Positions 35,704 through 49,700 of a DNA stretch of 64,000 nt are shown in pieces. The DNA comes from Turritopsis dohrnii (taxonomy: Eukaryota > Cnidaria > Hydrozoa > Anthoathecata > Oceaniidae): contig BQMF02000203.1 in assembly GCA_027922465.2 (NCBI GenBank), forward strand, positions 124,001 to 188,000. The letters run 5' to 3'. Position 1 is the first letter of the stretch; every line of letters begins with the position of its first letter. The notes beneath the pieces are model-generated. The model searched no databases and had not been told where the DNA came from. It saw only the letters and a program-made list of their open reading frames with translations. The position numbers and the translations under genes are program-made.

Positions 35704-38700
35704 ATGGTGGCTTTCGTTTTCAAGAGCGTAAATTGCATCAGAAAGTTAACTTGCATCAGAAGACTTACACACTTTAGCATCATTCCCAATATTACTATCA
35801 TTTCACCTTACGATAGAGTTATTTCATCAAATTGCCTACTTATCAAGAAGCCTATATTGATAAATCCTACACTTTTTAATCGTTTTTATTGTAAGATGGA
35901 GGTTGATGAAGTAAGTACAGGAAATTCTGGGGAAGAAGTGAAGTCAGCTAATCAGCTGAAGAAAGAAGCTAAAAGATTAGCGAAAATGGAAAAATTTGCA
36001 AAGAAGAAAGAGCAGCAGCAAGTACAAAAAAGTGGCCAAGAGGTTTATATTTTTATATCAATTAGCTATATGTTTTCTATGCGCATCATCCCCCTCAATG
36101 TTGTTGATGATTCTAATGCTGAATTACACACTGATTATTGATATCTAACCTAACCTGCCCTAACCTGTTGATTTTGAGACCCAGGTTCTCATGTCATTAT
36201 TGATCAGCGTGAAATTCTGCATCAGAATATCGTCAGTAATATTAGGGGGTTATTTAACTGTCATCATTGTGCCAAAAAACAACAATATGAGATAAAAGTA
36301 GAATGAAATTGACAAATTCTTTACTGAATGTATATATGTCACTTATCAAACATTTATTTCCATGTGATAACCATTAACTGTAATTGATCTCGCAGTCTAT
36401 ATCTGGAATAGAATAATGCACGAGTGTTGAATCGCTCGTGCAAAATAGTTCACACAAGCTATTCAATTACAAAAACTCATTTTGCGCGTGGGATTTTTGT
36501 CTTGTGTCAAATCCCATGAATTCTATGAATTTTCTTCTTCTGTTGCTTTTAATTGGTATGCAACATAGAAACAACTTAATAACGTCTTTGTTCTTTCTAT
36601 CTTTCTGAAACACTTGCGTTTCAGTGATGTGTTTTGTTTAAAAGCGTTTGAAAGAAATAAACAATGCGCAAGCATTTAATTTTCGCCGGAAAGTGATGTC
36701 AATTGAGTCACATCGAATATGAGAGAACAGAAAAAAGAAAAAGGGCAAGATCACAACATGGTATAAACAAAGAATGTATTAACTCCTTTGCAGGATGTTT
36801 TACATCATCAAAATGATCATTTGATTTACAAATTATTCTGTGTTTTTAATAACAAAGGAGCCAGGTGTTGTAAAAATAAATTAAAAAAACTCTTTAATGC
36901 TGAATAATAATGCTTTGCATGTGTGATATGTGTTTGTTTAAAACATTTTGCACAAGCATTATTTCGCTCATGCAACATGTTTTGCGCGTGTGCCTGCGTG
37001 TACACGTGCCATTCAGCATCAATGTTACTGAGATTTATCATGATTATACTGAAACTAAAACTAGATGAAGTGAGATCAACTAGTATCTTATATATATAAA
37101 AATTTTTTATGATATCTAGTTTCAAAGACAATATAAAAATCCTACCAATTTACAACTCTCATGTCAAAAAACCCAGTTTAAAAGTATTTACTGTTCTTGA
37201 TTTTGAAAATGATGCTCTGTGTGAAAAAAGGGGATGAAAATAATATCTCAAAAAGGTGAACAAAACTGTATCTATGTTACAGAACTCAACAAAAGTACAG
37301 AATCATTTTTCCAGGACCAACCGTTGTTGAGATATTGTTGAACATTTCAATTACGTCCATCCTTAAATTGAATTGAAGTTATTTATTTCCTTAAATAAGG
37401 AAGGAGACCAACCAGGGATTTTTCCAAGCACTTTTGTTTACTACCATTTTTCGTAGAGAAGATTGAGTTTTACAGTCCAGGAAACTCCGCAATTTTAGAG
37501 ATTTCAAACTCCACAAACAGGCCTTGTCATGAGAGGCATGCGGAGGGAATTGGAAACTAAGATGTTTTTTAATTTCGTTGAAGAACATGAAAACGAGTCC
37601 TACTGGTACCACTTTCGTTTTCATATTCTTTCGTAAGGTGAAGAAATGAATGCGTATGACAAAGGAAATTTCAAAATTACCTTTGCAACGGTGGTCGTTC
37701 TTTTTAGCAACAGAAGATTTGGTGAATAATGGCCTAATTAATTACTCTCATAAAACATGTTTTTGTACTACGCTTTAAAGAGCTAAAAAAATGTTTAATT
37801 GACAATGAATGATTGAGTTTCTAAGCTCCATTCAAGATCGAGTTCCAACTAGTGGTAAATGGTAGTTGGAAAGTGGTTGGAAAAATCCCTGGCAACCAAA
37901 TAGAAATAAAACTCTTTGGACCCAAATTTGAAGCCTCAAAGAACGTCAGTTACCCTTATTGGTTCTCCTGCAAACATGGGAAAAAACACTTTCTTGTGCA
38001 TGGATTTACACACTGAAATGTTAACTTGATTATGAATATAATTAAAACAGTCGCTCTTAAGATAAAAAAAAGGATGCATGGCAAGTATTATTAGATAGAT
38101 TTTAAAAATAGGTAAACAAACCATAAACAAATCTGTTTGCAAACCACCTGATCTAGACAAACTTGTTTTCAGGACCTTATCTTCAAATCTGATTAGGTTT
38201 ATTTTATTTCACCAGAAATATGTCTTGAAATTCCTTGAAATTCCTGAAAATTTTGTCCTTTATTATTTTCATCATGAAGTGATGTTATAATCCCTAAATA
38301 TTTCTCTGATCTGTATTAATCATTTGCATGAAGGAGAAACCAGCAAAACCCAAGAAAGAAAAAACTACAAAACAAATTGTAACGTATGATATCAATACTC
38401 CTTGTGGTGAGAAGAAAGGTAAGTTTCTTTTTAATCTCTTTGTATTTTTTCTTGTTTGGGAAACAGTAGTTCTACACAGAAAACCTTTTTTTAAATATGG
38501 TTATATGTATGTTACACAATTACATGATTTTGCAGATATAAATTGCCCATTGCCTGATGCATACAGCCCATCTTATGTTGAAAGCACTTGGTATGCTTGG
38601 TGGGAGAAAAAGGTATGGGTTAACTACATTTGTCGTACATTTAATAAAAAATGCAAAATGAAGTATTGGTTCATGGCCTAACTATCTTTGATGATTTGTA

Positions 38701-41700
38701 GTCAGATTATGTTTTAATATTTAGGGATTCTTCAAACCTGAGTATGGGGTAAGCTTGTTTTGATTAAATGTAAACATTTGATGTAAACATTATCATCAGT
38801 CATCAAAACTTGAGTATTTTATTTTGAATGTAGCGAATGGGATATGATAGAAATTTTATTCCTTCGTGTTATTTCATTTAATAGAGAGAATCAGCTTATG
38901 AAGATAACAATAATGGCCAATTTGTTATTGTTATTCCTCCTCCAAATGTAACGGGTAACCTTCACTTGGGTCATGCATTGACGAACGCCATTGAAGACTG
39001 TATAACCAGATGGTAAGCAGACAAATCATTAATAGTCACTGTGAAGAAGAGCACTTTTATTGAAATAGTGTGCATATTTATATAGAAATGCACTCTATTG
39101 CAGTGTTTTTTTATCGAAATTGACCACTTTAGTTGATAAGCTAGAGCCAGGTTCCACTTTGCACCTATGTTTGCTAGTTTGCAGAATGTTTAGACTTCAC
39201 TTGACGTTCAACGCCCAGTGTAGTTATCATGTTTTGCTATCTTACTGTAAAAGTTAAGTTAATATGGTATAAAGATACAAATATTGTGTGTATTACTTAA
39301 TTTTCCTTAAATATAGGCACCGTATGAATGGAAGGACTTCTCTGTGGGTACCTGGCTGTGATCATGCAGGAATTGCAACACAGGTTGTTGTAGAACGAAT
39401 GCTCAAAAAGGAGCAGAACATATCTAGGCATGATTTGGGTCGTGAAAAGTTTATTGAAAAAGTTTGGGAGTGGAAAAACAAGAAAGGCGACAGGATTTAC
39501 CATCAACTTCGAAAACTTGGGGTTTCTGTTGATTGGGATCGAGCCTGTTTTACAATGGAGGAGAAGCTGTCACGTGCTGTCAAGGAAGCTTTTGTTCAAC
39601 TACACAGTCAAAAGCTTATCTATCGGTCCAACAGACTTGTGAACTGGTCATGCGCTTTGAACTCCGCTATTTCAGATATTGAGGTATCAATTTTCATGTG
39701 TCAGTTTTATGAAGAAATTACTAGAGACAATGTTCAGTTTTTTCTCTTGATAAAGGTCTTATGTTTTGTTAGGTTGACAAGAAAGAGGTCACTGGGAGAA
39801 CGTTATTAAGTGTTCCAGGCTATGACCAGAAAATTGAGTTTGGAGTGTTGGTCTACTTTACATATAATGTCGAAGATTCAGGTACTTTCAAACAAAAAGT
39901 TTGGTTTTAATTTCTGCAGCTGAGGAATCATGAAAATAACCTTTACGATTTTCCCAAACATATTGAATGGCTTCACTTCCCAAACACATTTACCTATACA
40001 AGTTTTTTTTTTTTTTTTTTGTCAAGCAAAGTGTAATTGCATTTGATTGCTTTTGATGGGAAATGCTGTGTGTATGTGTGTGCTTTCTCATAGTTTCATC
40101 TTAAAATGATTAAATAACAGTGTTAATTCTTTCCAAGGGTAATTTACCAGCATATGTGCTATATGCTTAATGGTGACAGGTGCATTTGCAATAAATCGTC
40201 GTTCCTTGTTATTTAGGAAAAAGATATAGCAATAATTTTACTGTATTTTGTAATATAAGTTTATATGAATTGGATCTTTTTATTCAGATGAGAAGTTAAC
40301 AGTTGCAACCACTCGTATTGAAACTATGTTAGGTGATACTGGTATTGGAGTCCATCCTAATGACCAACGCTACAAGGTTTGCATATCAATAAATTTTTAC
40401 AAAATGATCATTGCACCAGACCATAAGATTGTACCAGAAGACCTTGAATATCTATTTTATTTTCGGAAGAAAAACATTAGAAACATTAAAATAGAATATT
40501 TTGTATCGTTATGATGTAAATCATCTTGTAGGAAGAGTTACCATGCTTGGCAATGTTATTTTCTAGATTTGGTTTTGGTCTTTTTATGTTTCTCTTAACC
40601 TTACATAGAGATTTCCCAAATGTCTGTGCTCTTGTAGAATCGAAACATTCCAAAGATCATACCAAAGAACATTAGGAAACAACACAAAACCCTGGTTTTT
40701 ATTATCTTTTAATGAGTTTCATTTGATTTGATTTTCCTATTTTAGCATTTAATAGGAAAAAATGCTCTCCATCCATTTTGTAACCGCAAATTAAAAATTG
40801 TTGCAGATGAGGTGGTTGATCCAGAATTTGGAACAGGTGAGTTCAATTCCTTCCCGTCAATGTTGTTGGGAATCATGAAGTTAAGTGAATGGCTAGCAGT
40901 AGTTACTGCATGTTCTTTGTAACAACACATCATCGAAAAGTCATTGCGGCAAAGGGCAATTTCATTGAAACTGTATGTGTATGTTTCTATACAAATATGC
41001 ACTCCCTTGCACTGATTTTTCCACAAAGTTGTCCACTGCGAAGTAGGTAATAGAGACAAATGGTGATACTAATTGTCTGACTTCTTGTATGAAACTCGTT
41101 ACAGCTTACTGTTTGTGGCCTTTTGTTGATTATGATTATAAACTTTTAAACATTAAGATGTCACATTGCATGATTGATTTATGTTCATTAAATTACATTA
41201 TATTGTTTGATTTGATTTTTTAAGGTGCTGTGAAATTGACGCCTGCGCATGACCATAATGATTATGATACTGGTAAGCAACACAAACTTCCCTTCGTCAC
41301 AATGATAGATGAAGCTGGCCTGATCACTGATGTTGGTGATTTCAAAGATGAATACAAGAAGTTCATCGTAAGTTACTGTGTAGTTTGGTTTGATATGTTA
41401 CTTTTGTTGTATACATTTTAAAAGATGATCTTCCACCATTTAGAAAATGAAAAGATTTGTGGCTAGGTATGAAGTATTGAACGCCTTGAAAGCTCTCGAT
41501 ATGTACGTACGTACAGAAGACAACCCAATGGTAATTCCCACTTGTAGGTAAGGAACAAACTTTCTTTAATCTTCTCTTCTGTGTTCTGGTTTTAACTGAT
41601 TCGTTCATTTCAGCCGTTCTAAAGATATTGTTGAACCATTGCTTAAGCCACAATGGTATGTTAATTGCCAAGGTATGGCAGAGAAATCTGTCCAGGTGAG

Positions 41701-44700
41701 AGATTTTTAAGGAAGTTCTGTGTTTTTGTTTTTTGGTGAGCACATTTGTGATGTTCGTGGCCAACATTTTTTTTAAAGGCTGTTCGCGGTGGTGACCTGA
41801 AGATCGTTCCACAGATGCATGAGAAGACATGGTTTAGTTGGATGGAGAATTGTCGGTAAGCCTGATTTTGATGTCAAATCTCTGTTGGCGAACCGATTTC
41901 CACATCTCTTCTTGTTGGGATTCTTATCGATATATATATGGTTTTATATTCTCACTTGAAAGCCATTAAAATTTTGCATTCCAGTGATTGGTGTATATCA
42001 CGTCAACTATGGTGGGGCCATCGCATTCCCGCTTACTTCGTCACTGCGGAAGGTGTATCTTCAGGCAGTGACGATGACGACAACTACTGGGTGTCAGGTA
42101 GAGATGAAGAGGAAGCCAAACAAAATGCTGCTGCTCGATTCAACGTCCCTGCTGATAAAATCCACCTGCGACAGGACCAGGATGTGCTCGACACCTGGTT
42201 CTCTTCGGCACTTTTCCCGTTTTCCGTTTTTGGTTGGCCGGATAATGTACGCATTGCTAACGGCAACTACCTCGTTCTTCTTTGAGGGTATATGAAGTGA
42301 TGTGTGTGTTTCAAGAATATTTTGTTTTATAGACTCCAGATCTGCAAAAATTCTATCCAACGTCGCTATTGGAGACGGGTCATGACATCTTATTTTTTTG
42401 GGTTGCACGTATGGTGATGTTTGGTCAGCAGTTAACTGGACAACTACCTTTCAAAGAGGTAAAAACAAACATAAACCTTCTGTCTACTGCCTTGATCACC
42501 TTTATATATAAAGTGAAAAAGATCTCCATCGCAGTGGTCAAGCGTACAACATTTTATTTCGCTACTGCAATTGTACGTTTCCATAATCCAGATATGTTTT
42601 CAAAACAAAACATATGTTTTAACATTTATTTAAAACAGTGCTTAAAGTAATCACAAGGCAAGTAGTTATAGCAATGCATTGTGGTAGTTGTAGTATGTAT
42701 TCGGGAGATAACTGAATTATGGGTACAGTCAATTATGACATAGCATTCTATTGTTTTTCAGGTTTATTTACATGCAATGGTACGCGATGCGTTTGGTCGT
42801 AAGATGAGTAAATCCCTTGGCAACATCGTTGACCCACTTGACGTCATCGCTGGTATTTCGTTACCAGATCTGATATCCAAACTAAACGAGTATAATCTCG
42901 ATCCGAAAGAATTGGAAAAGGCTAAAAAGGGACAAAAGGAAATGTATCCGAACGGAATACCGGAATGTGGAACGGACGCGTTGAGATTTGCTCTTTGTGC
43001 TTATACTGCTCAAGGTGATAGACATCTTTTCTTCAACGTTTTCTTCTTCAACATCTTCAGTTGTTTGGAAAATTTTCTTGGAGATGCTTAATGCTTTCTT
43101 TCTTCTATAGGTCGCGACGTAAATTTGGACGTCCTGCGAATTCAAGGATACCGACATTTCGGAAATAAGCTATGGAACGCAACACGATTCGCAATGAGAA
43201 ATTTCACTCCTGATTTCGTTCCAAGAGCAGATCCGCAAAAGGTTTGTGCTTTACCATCCTTGATAAAATTTTTCCTTCTTCGCATGTTTTTAGCGTTGTT
43301 TCACCTGTAAAGATGTTGTTCACACAGGTGGTAATTACATATTACACCCGTACATCGTTCTGTTCTGTTTCGTTTTGTTCAGATGAGTGGTAAAGAATTA
43401 CCGATGGATCTGTGGATTTTAAGCAAGTTATCGACATGCATAGCACTCTGCAATGATGGCTTCCAATCGTATGATTTCCCGAAAGCAACGACAGCGCTCT
43501 ATAATTTTTGGTTGTACGAACTTTGTGATATTTATCTAGTAAGTATTCCCTAATGTTGAAACTTGACCCCTGGATCTCTTCTACAGATTGTAACCCCCTA
43601 AAGATGAGAAGTACTAGATTCGAAGTTTCGAATTCGAAAATTTTGGTTGTATGAGCTTTGTGATATTTATATATTAAGTATTTACTTTGTGTCAGCCCTA
43701 GTCATGAAGGAAGAGGGTATGAATGGATTTTTTTGAAGGAATGAAATAAGTTATATGGATGGACTTATACCTCTTGTTTTTCTAGGAATCCTTGAAACCT
43801 GTGTTTTCAGGAGATGACCAAGACCAAAAAATCTGTGCTCAAAACATATTGTATCCTTCTCAACAATTCAGCGCTCACAATGTCCTATTCACGGTCTACG
43901 CTTTTTTTCGTAAGGAATTGGGAATGCCTTTTAACCTATCAACGTAGAATTTCTGTTTTCTTAACTTGTTGCCATAGATACATTTGTCTGGACTCTGGTC
44001 TTAGGCTACTCAGTCCTTTCATGCCATTCCTCACTGAAGAACTATACCAGCGTCTTCCGCATAGAAAAGACGGTTGTCCTGAAAGTATCTGTGTTGCAAA
44101 ATATCCAATACAGGTGAAAGGTTGTCCGTGCCTAGTGTTCAAAATCGTCAAAAACAATCCTGCAACGAAGAGCATTTTTATTGAAATAATACCTATATTT
44201 CTATCGAAGTATATTCCTCCGCAGTGATTTTTCAACAAATTTGTTTACTGGGTGAGAAAGAGTAAGCGATCGATAGCAAACATGCTTTTCTCATTTTGGT
44301 TCGTTTGTTTTCATAAAGGCGCACTGGCCAAACCCTGAATTGGAAAAAGACGTTGAAAAGATTATGGAAATTGTCAAGACAGTAAGGTCAATGAAAGAAG
44401 AATATGTTAACACGAAAGCAAAAGCTCCTGGTTTGTTTTCTTATGATTTCCTTTTCATCATGTTTCTAATAAACAATAGCTATTTTGTTGTTGTTGTTAT
44501 TGTTGTTACAGTTTATTTGAAGCTTCATCAAGAAGATTTGCGAATTACCGTCAATAAATTACAGAATGTGATTGCAACGCTATCCCAGACCCCTGAGTAA
44601 GCTAACACTGCAGTTTCTGTGGAAAACCGATCGAACGATGTTTTTTTTCAATATAAACTTTTTCTTGTTTTTTTACAGAGTGACTATCTTAAATTCTACT

Positions 44701-45392
44701 GACACAGCGCCGACAGGATGTGCTATTCAGTTGCTAGGTGACCGATGTGAAGTTTTGCTATTGTTAAAGGTAGCCATTAATTATTCTTAATTACGCGTTT
44801 CATCTCCATTTTGTACTGAAGCATTTCATATCCATTTTATACTGAAACGTATTATCTCCATCATGATTGACTTATCTTTTTTATCTTTCTTTTAGTTGTC
44901 ATCCAGACTTTTTTGCACTAATTTTTTTTCACAAAGATTGTTAATATCATGATTGCACTGTATGACGTCACCATTTTAGTCCTTGCATGCATAATCTAAG
45001 AATTCTTCTTTTGTTCTGACTAGGGAATAGTTGACTTCAGAAAAGAAGTTGAAAAATTGAAATCCAAGCAAACGAAAACGCAACAGCAATTGGAGAAGTT
45101 GATTGAAAGCACAAAGATGGAGGGTTACGAGAAAAAGGTAAAGTGATTGTAGCTTCAACATTTGTACCTAACACTTACTTTCAATAAACTTCTTTTAGGT
45201 ACCCGAGAAAGTTCAAGCACAGAATTCTGAGAAAGTATGTACAACCATGTATAAATATTAGAATATACAGCTAGTAGGATATGTTTGTTAGTAAGTGTGG
45301 ACTTGGACTTTTTTTAGATCAGTCAATTGACGTTGGAAATAGAAAAATTGAAGGTTGCCGTAACAACGTTTGAACAAGCCGCCAATGAGTGA
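35704..45392 (+). CDS. VARS1: valyl-tRNA synthetase, probably dual cytosolic/mitochondrial
   Basis: Charges tRNA-Val with valine and edits mischarged threonine. 26 exons join in frame to 1118 residues: 35704-36042, 38334-38418, 38536-38612, 38725-38748, 38885-39012, 39317-39683, 39773-39881, 40288-40376, 40746-40836, 41225-41367, 41444-41547, 41614-41695, 41779-41855, 41985-42246, 42333-42458, 42762-43014, 43111-43241, 43383-43538, 43786-43850, 43978-44113, 44319-44430, 44512-44596, 44679-44769, 45024-45137, 45199-45234, 45318-45392. HLGH (202-205) and KMSKS (715-719) are the class I signatures. [24 protein letters not shown] and LDTWFSS are typical of ValRS. The C-terminal part is a coiled-coil arm. 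There is no GST-like N-terminal domain as in vertebrate VARS1, so the length is close to yeast VAS1. Residues 1-64 look like a mitochondrial presequence, and Met65 (35896) could start the cytosolic form. Intron 1 (2.3 kb) is AT-rich and no repeat is recognised in it. Confidence 0.97.
39033..39132. repeat. MITE family A copy (partial)
   Basis: Contains AGTCACTGTGAAGAAGAGCA, ATTGAAATAGTG and GCAGTGTTTTTTTATCG with its ends eroded. It lies in a VARS intron (39013-39316). Confidence 0.7.
40934..41043. repeat. MITE family A copy (diverged)
   Basis: GAAAAGTCATTGCGGCAAAGG, TTCATTGAAACTG and CACTGATTTTTCCACAAAG follow the family order. It lies in a VARS intron (40837-41224). Confidence 0.65.
44132..44252. 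repeat. MITE family A copy
   Basis: CTAGTGTTCAAAATCGTCAA opens it; AACGAAGAGCATTTTTATTG and GCAGTGATTTTTCAACAAAT follow, and it closes at TTTACTGGG. It lies in a VARS intron (44114-44318). Confidence 0.8.
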
Positions 45393-46036
45393 TCACATGA
45401 TGTAATGATTTCGAAAAAAAGAATGCTCTTGTCTCGCTTACGTCAGTCAATCTTAAATTATCTCTTTACAGTTCTTCATTGGAATTTTTTTAAGTTGTAG
45501 ATTAAGCAAGTTTGCTTTATGAGTTTGTCTAACAAGATCTCTTAAAGTTTACCGTCAAATCTTTGCCAGTTTTGTGTGGATAAACGAGCAAATCATGCCT
45601 CGTTTGTACAAAGGTGAATAAGAGACTTCTGATCATGAACATGATCGCATCTTGTTCGACAAACAAAAAGCGCTCTTATGTGGTGTCATTATGTTGTTGG
45701 TTTTTTTTTTTTTTTTGAATACATTTGTCACTTCTTACAACATAAATTTATTTTACGAAATACAGAAGATATTTATCATTCTACTGTATCCCTCAGACCT
45801 TTTCCCCTTCACCCTGACGTCGCACCACCCATGACTCCACCCCACCCATGGCTCCACCGATGTCTATCTTAAAACTGTTTCTAGACCTTTGTCGAAATTC
45901 ATTCGTTCATTTAGCCATTCCTTCTCTTTCGACGGATCACTTACAAGGTGGCCTTAACAACCGTCAATCGAAATACCGAAGGTGAAATTGTGTTTGCTGT
46001 CGATTATTGATCGTAGCCACAAAAAAATCCAACTAC

Positions 46037-46142
46037 CCCAGTGGGCAAATTGTTGAAAAATCACTGTGAAGGAGTGCATTTCTATAGAAATATACACTTT
46101 CAAGTAAAAATGCTCTTGTCTTTTGACGATTTTGCACACCGT
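46037..46142. repeat. MITE family A copy (inverted)
   Basis: CCCAGTGGGCAAATTGTTG at the left and GACGATTTTGCACACC at the right enclose AAAAATCACTGTGAAGGAG and AAAAATGCTC, the family sequence in opposite orientation to the 44132 copy. Confidence 0.8.
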
Positions 46143-46573
46143 GTCCTCACCTCTCCTAGATTTCGTAGATAGACATTCTTTATTCTGTTAAACACGGAGT
46201 GAGGTAAGGCTTCTATTACTATTTAACAATTTGACTTGTAATCATAATAATCAATCTGTCTGTGGAGTTGATTTTTTCAATGCACGAAACTCAAATTAGG
46301 TTATTCTTATTTGTAATTTGCAAGGAAGAATCAATTCTATGGTAAAACGATGTGACACCAATATGAAGAATTTAAAAATGTGCCTGGGGAATCACCATTT
46401 AATAGATGTATTCTAACCAATTTCCGTAAAAACCTTGGGGAAATAAATTCCTACTGCATTAAGATTTAAAAGTAGTGTCTTCAGAATGATTTTAGTAAAT
46501 TACCACACCATTATATTTACAACGTTCCATAAGTAGAAACAAAACAACTAATACATAATTCTGCATAATTCAC

Positions 46574-46639
46574 AACCTCGAACCCAGGGTCTCTGTCCTT
46601 TCCTTGTATCGAAAAGGCAAGAGACCCTGGGTTCGAGGT
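46574..46639. repeat. MITE family B, near-perfect hairpin with about 11-bp target duplication
   Basis: AACCTCGAACCCAGGGTCTC is followed about 25 bp later by its complement GAGACCCTGGGTTCGAGGTT. TGCATAATTCA lies directly outside both arms (46562-46572 and 46640-46650). A 9-11 bp duplication is typical of Mutator-like elements, which is a suggestion only. Confidence 0.85.
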
Positions 46640-46708
46640 TGCATAATTCAAACTTATTTACATATAAACCGTCAAGGAAAAAAAAGCATTGTCCGTCTAC
46701 TACGTATT

Positions 46709-49700
46709 TCAAGGTGCCATGAATGATGTCCATCGTTTATATTGACGTCGACCTCGTCGTAAACGTGATCCATGCGGAATAGAACTTCTCTTTTTAAACT
46801 CCAAAATATCCGGAACATTTTTTGCAAACTGTGAGAGCATATCCACTAGTTTACTTTGATCTACTTGAGCCATTGTCCTTTGACTCGATGAATCGTCGTC
46901 ATCATTACTTTCTGAAAAGATCAGTGGCAAAGATATGGTCCGTGACTTTGGAGCATCTGAGTCGAACGGTAACGGGCCAAGTAAGTCTACGATATCACCT
47001 GGCATGCTGGTCCTGTGGGTGGCTTGAGAACATTTAGGACCAGTAAACATTGGTAGACATTTGCAAACGTTTCCGCCAATGCACTCACCTCCGTTTTGGC
47101 ACGGTTCATCGCAGGCTGAAATGAATATCACAGGTTCAAATAAAAATACCCATGGATTTTCAAAACCTACTGAATATCTAACTCTGTCTTTGTATTGTGC
47201 TAAAGAAATCTCAACGAATAAAAATTGTCAGACGGTAGAGATAATAATAACGATGAATACATACGTTTTTCTGTCAAATCCATGATGTTAGGTGACTTTG
47301 TAAATAGTATAATTTTTGGTTTTTTCGGTGCCAGTTCAGAACTTGCTGACACTCTACTTATCGGAACTCTTCCCATCTCCATTTCTAAACGATCCAAATC
47401 ATGCTCCCGTGGAGGAAGCGGTACATCTGGTAGCGCCTGTGGCCGGTGCCATCCACCTAGCCTCGAACCAGGTAAACGAACTAGTTAAAAATAAACAACG
47501 AATAAATGAAATTTAAAAGAACATTATTTTTTTTTTCTCGCTTCTTATTGATGTTATTCTCGAAAGACAACGTACCTGGGAACCCCTGTGCTTTTGGGCG
47601 TCCACCGGCTTTTTTCATTTTTCTGAGCAGGAAAGATACAACTTGATTGAGTGGATATGGCAGTCCTGGAATTGGCGCACCATTATCTATTTGTTGTGCG
47701 GCAGGGGAATTCGGTGGCGGCAGTGGAATGAAGAATTGCTTCAATATCTTCGGCCTCCTTTGGCCTGGACGAAATGGCAACTTCACAGGGAATCTTCCAC
47801 CCGTTACCACATCAATAGGAAAATTTCCAGATGGTTTTAAAAACTGCAGATTACTCGATGGACCAGGATACGGAAAGGTTTTCTCAGGGACGGTCTTCTC
47901 TTCATCTAATAAAGATGTGTATGCATTTTGTACAAACAACAAAGAAATAAAATAATGAAAACGGTTCATATAATTTACCATTTTTCCTAACAATTTTTTG
48001 GATATCTTTCTCAATATTATCGACAGCTGTTCCAACCTCCTCTAGCTTGGATTCGATATCCTTTACTTCAGTAGACAAAGAAGCAATGTTACGACTGTTA
48101 GCCTGAATTCGCTCCATTAATTCACTTTCGAGTATACCATTTGCAATAGATGGTTCTATTGGTTTCAGGCTTGGCAATCCAGTTGGTTCATCCGGCTTTT
48201 CTTCACCAGTTTCGGGTTGCCCTTCTTTATCTTCATCCACCGTTGATGGTTTGTGACCCTCCATCACAGGTGGTTCTTCTTCTGTCTGTGGTTCTGGAAA
48301 ACCTATCGGGGTGTCATTATCTGGTGCGTTTGAAACTGGTTTTGGTAATCCTGGATTAGCATTTGCAGACGGGTGAGTTTGAAGAGGGGCCTGAACAACT
48401 ATTGGGTGCGAGCCTGTAAAGATAAAAATAGAAAACAGGTGATATTCAAAGTTTAAAACTGCTTGTAACTCAATAAGTCTGTTAATTTGATTTTAAACTG
48501 ATGTTAAGATTTCTCGAAGCTTACCATTCGTGTTGTTTTTCGTGTCGATAGCAAGCTGATTCTGGAGATCGTCATCGACATCATCATCATCGTTGTTGCT
48601 CATATTGTTGTTATTCACATTGTTTCCTAAAGTGGTATATCCAGCAGGGTTTGGATATTCAAACTCATATCCATCATTTGGCGCCTCCTTGTTATTGTAT
48701 TTCCCGCTTGTTGCAGCAAGACTTCCTTCCATCACATTGGGAGATGGTTTGGGAGAATTTCCGATAATTGAGTTCTGTTTGGGCTCGTGTTTACTCGGTT
48801 TCAGACTTTTAGGGTGGTATTCAAAATCTGGGGGCGCAAAGAAAGGCGTATCGGGCGTTGAAATGGGCGAATTCATTTGCTTGATAAAATCGGTAAACTG
48901 AATTGTCGACGGAAGGTCATCGTTTGGAACAATGGCTGGTCTGTAATGTTTCTGTTTCTTTTCTAAAGGCAACCATGACAACATTAATAATCTTTACCAA
49001 ATACTGTTTTATAATCCAAATCAGGTTAATGCGTCGCGTTGGAACTCAGCCATATTTCCATAGATTTGAGGGAATCATTGATACTTACTGTTAAAAAAAG
49101 TAACGTATCAATAATACAAGGCCATCACGGACAATAAATTGGAAAAGTGACTTATAAATATGAACTCAAGAGAGGTGGTTTAACTAAACTTACCATCTTG
49201 TTTGGAAAATGGCGAACTATCAGTTTTGTGTGAAGAATTCAACTTGGAAGAGGTATCTGTGTAGAAGGAAACAGTTTCGTATGTTCATTTCCTCAAATCA
49301 TAATTTTGCAATTCTGGTCTGGGTTATGAACTAATAGAACTGATATAACGATGTAATAAGAAAGAATCTCTACCTGTTCCATATTTGTTTTTCTTTGGGA
49401 AACCTTTAGCTTTCACCAGAAGAACACCATTTTTCTTCTTACCATTCTCGTTTTCACTTTCGTTTTTCTTTTTCTTTGTTATTGATTTTTTCTCCGGTTT
49501 TCCATTATCGCGATAGCCTTCAAAACAAGTCGTATTTTGACGTTACCCAACGCAGTGGACAAAAATTAATTTCTCTTTCAGTATTTGCCTTTTCGTTTCA
49601 TTAGTCAAAATAAATATTGATATCATAATCTCTTTGGGTTTTCATTAGAACTTCATTAGAAGTGGGCAAAACCGTCAAAAAGTCACTGCGATGAAGAACA

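Larger units (their letters stand above)
45393..46708. other. spacer between convergent VARS and EGF-protein genes
   Basis: Holds both 3' UTRs, a MITE family A copy and a MITE family B copy. No gene is recognised. Confidence 0.5.

Noticed and set aside
36043..36141. Extension of VARS exon 1 beyond 36042 to an in-frame stop at 36141
   Set aside because: The sequence after GGCCAAGAG|GTTTAT is hydrophobic and unlike VARS, whereas splicing to 38334 continues the conserved TYDINTP region in phase.
47316..47516. Plus-strand ORFs opposite the secreted-protein exons (also 47643-47955 and 48593-48901)
   Set aside because: They are antisense shadows of minus-strand exons supported by splice sites and a continuous 1050-residue frame.
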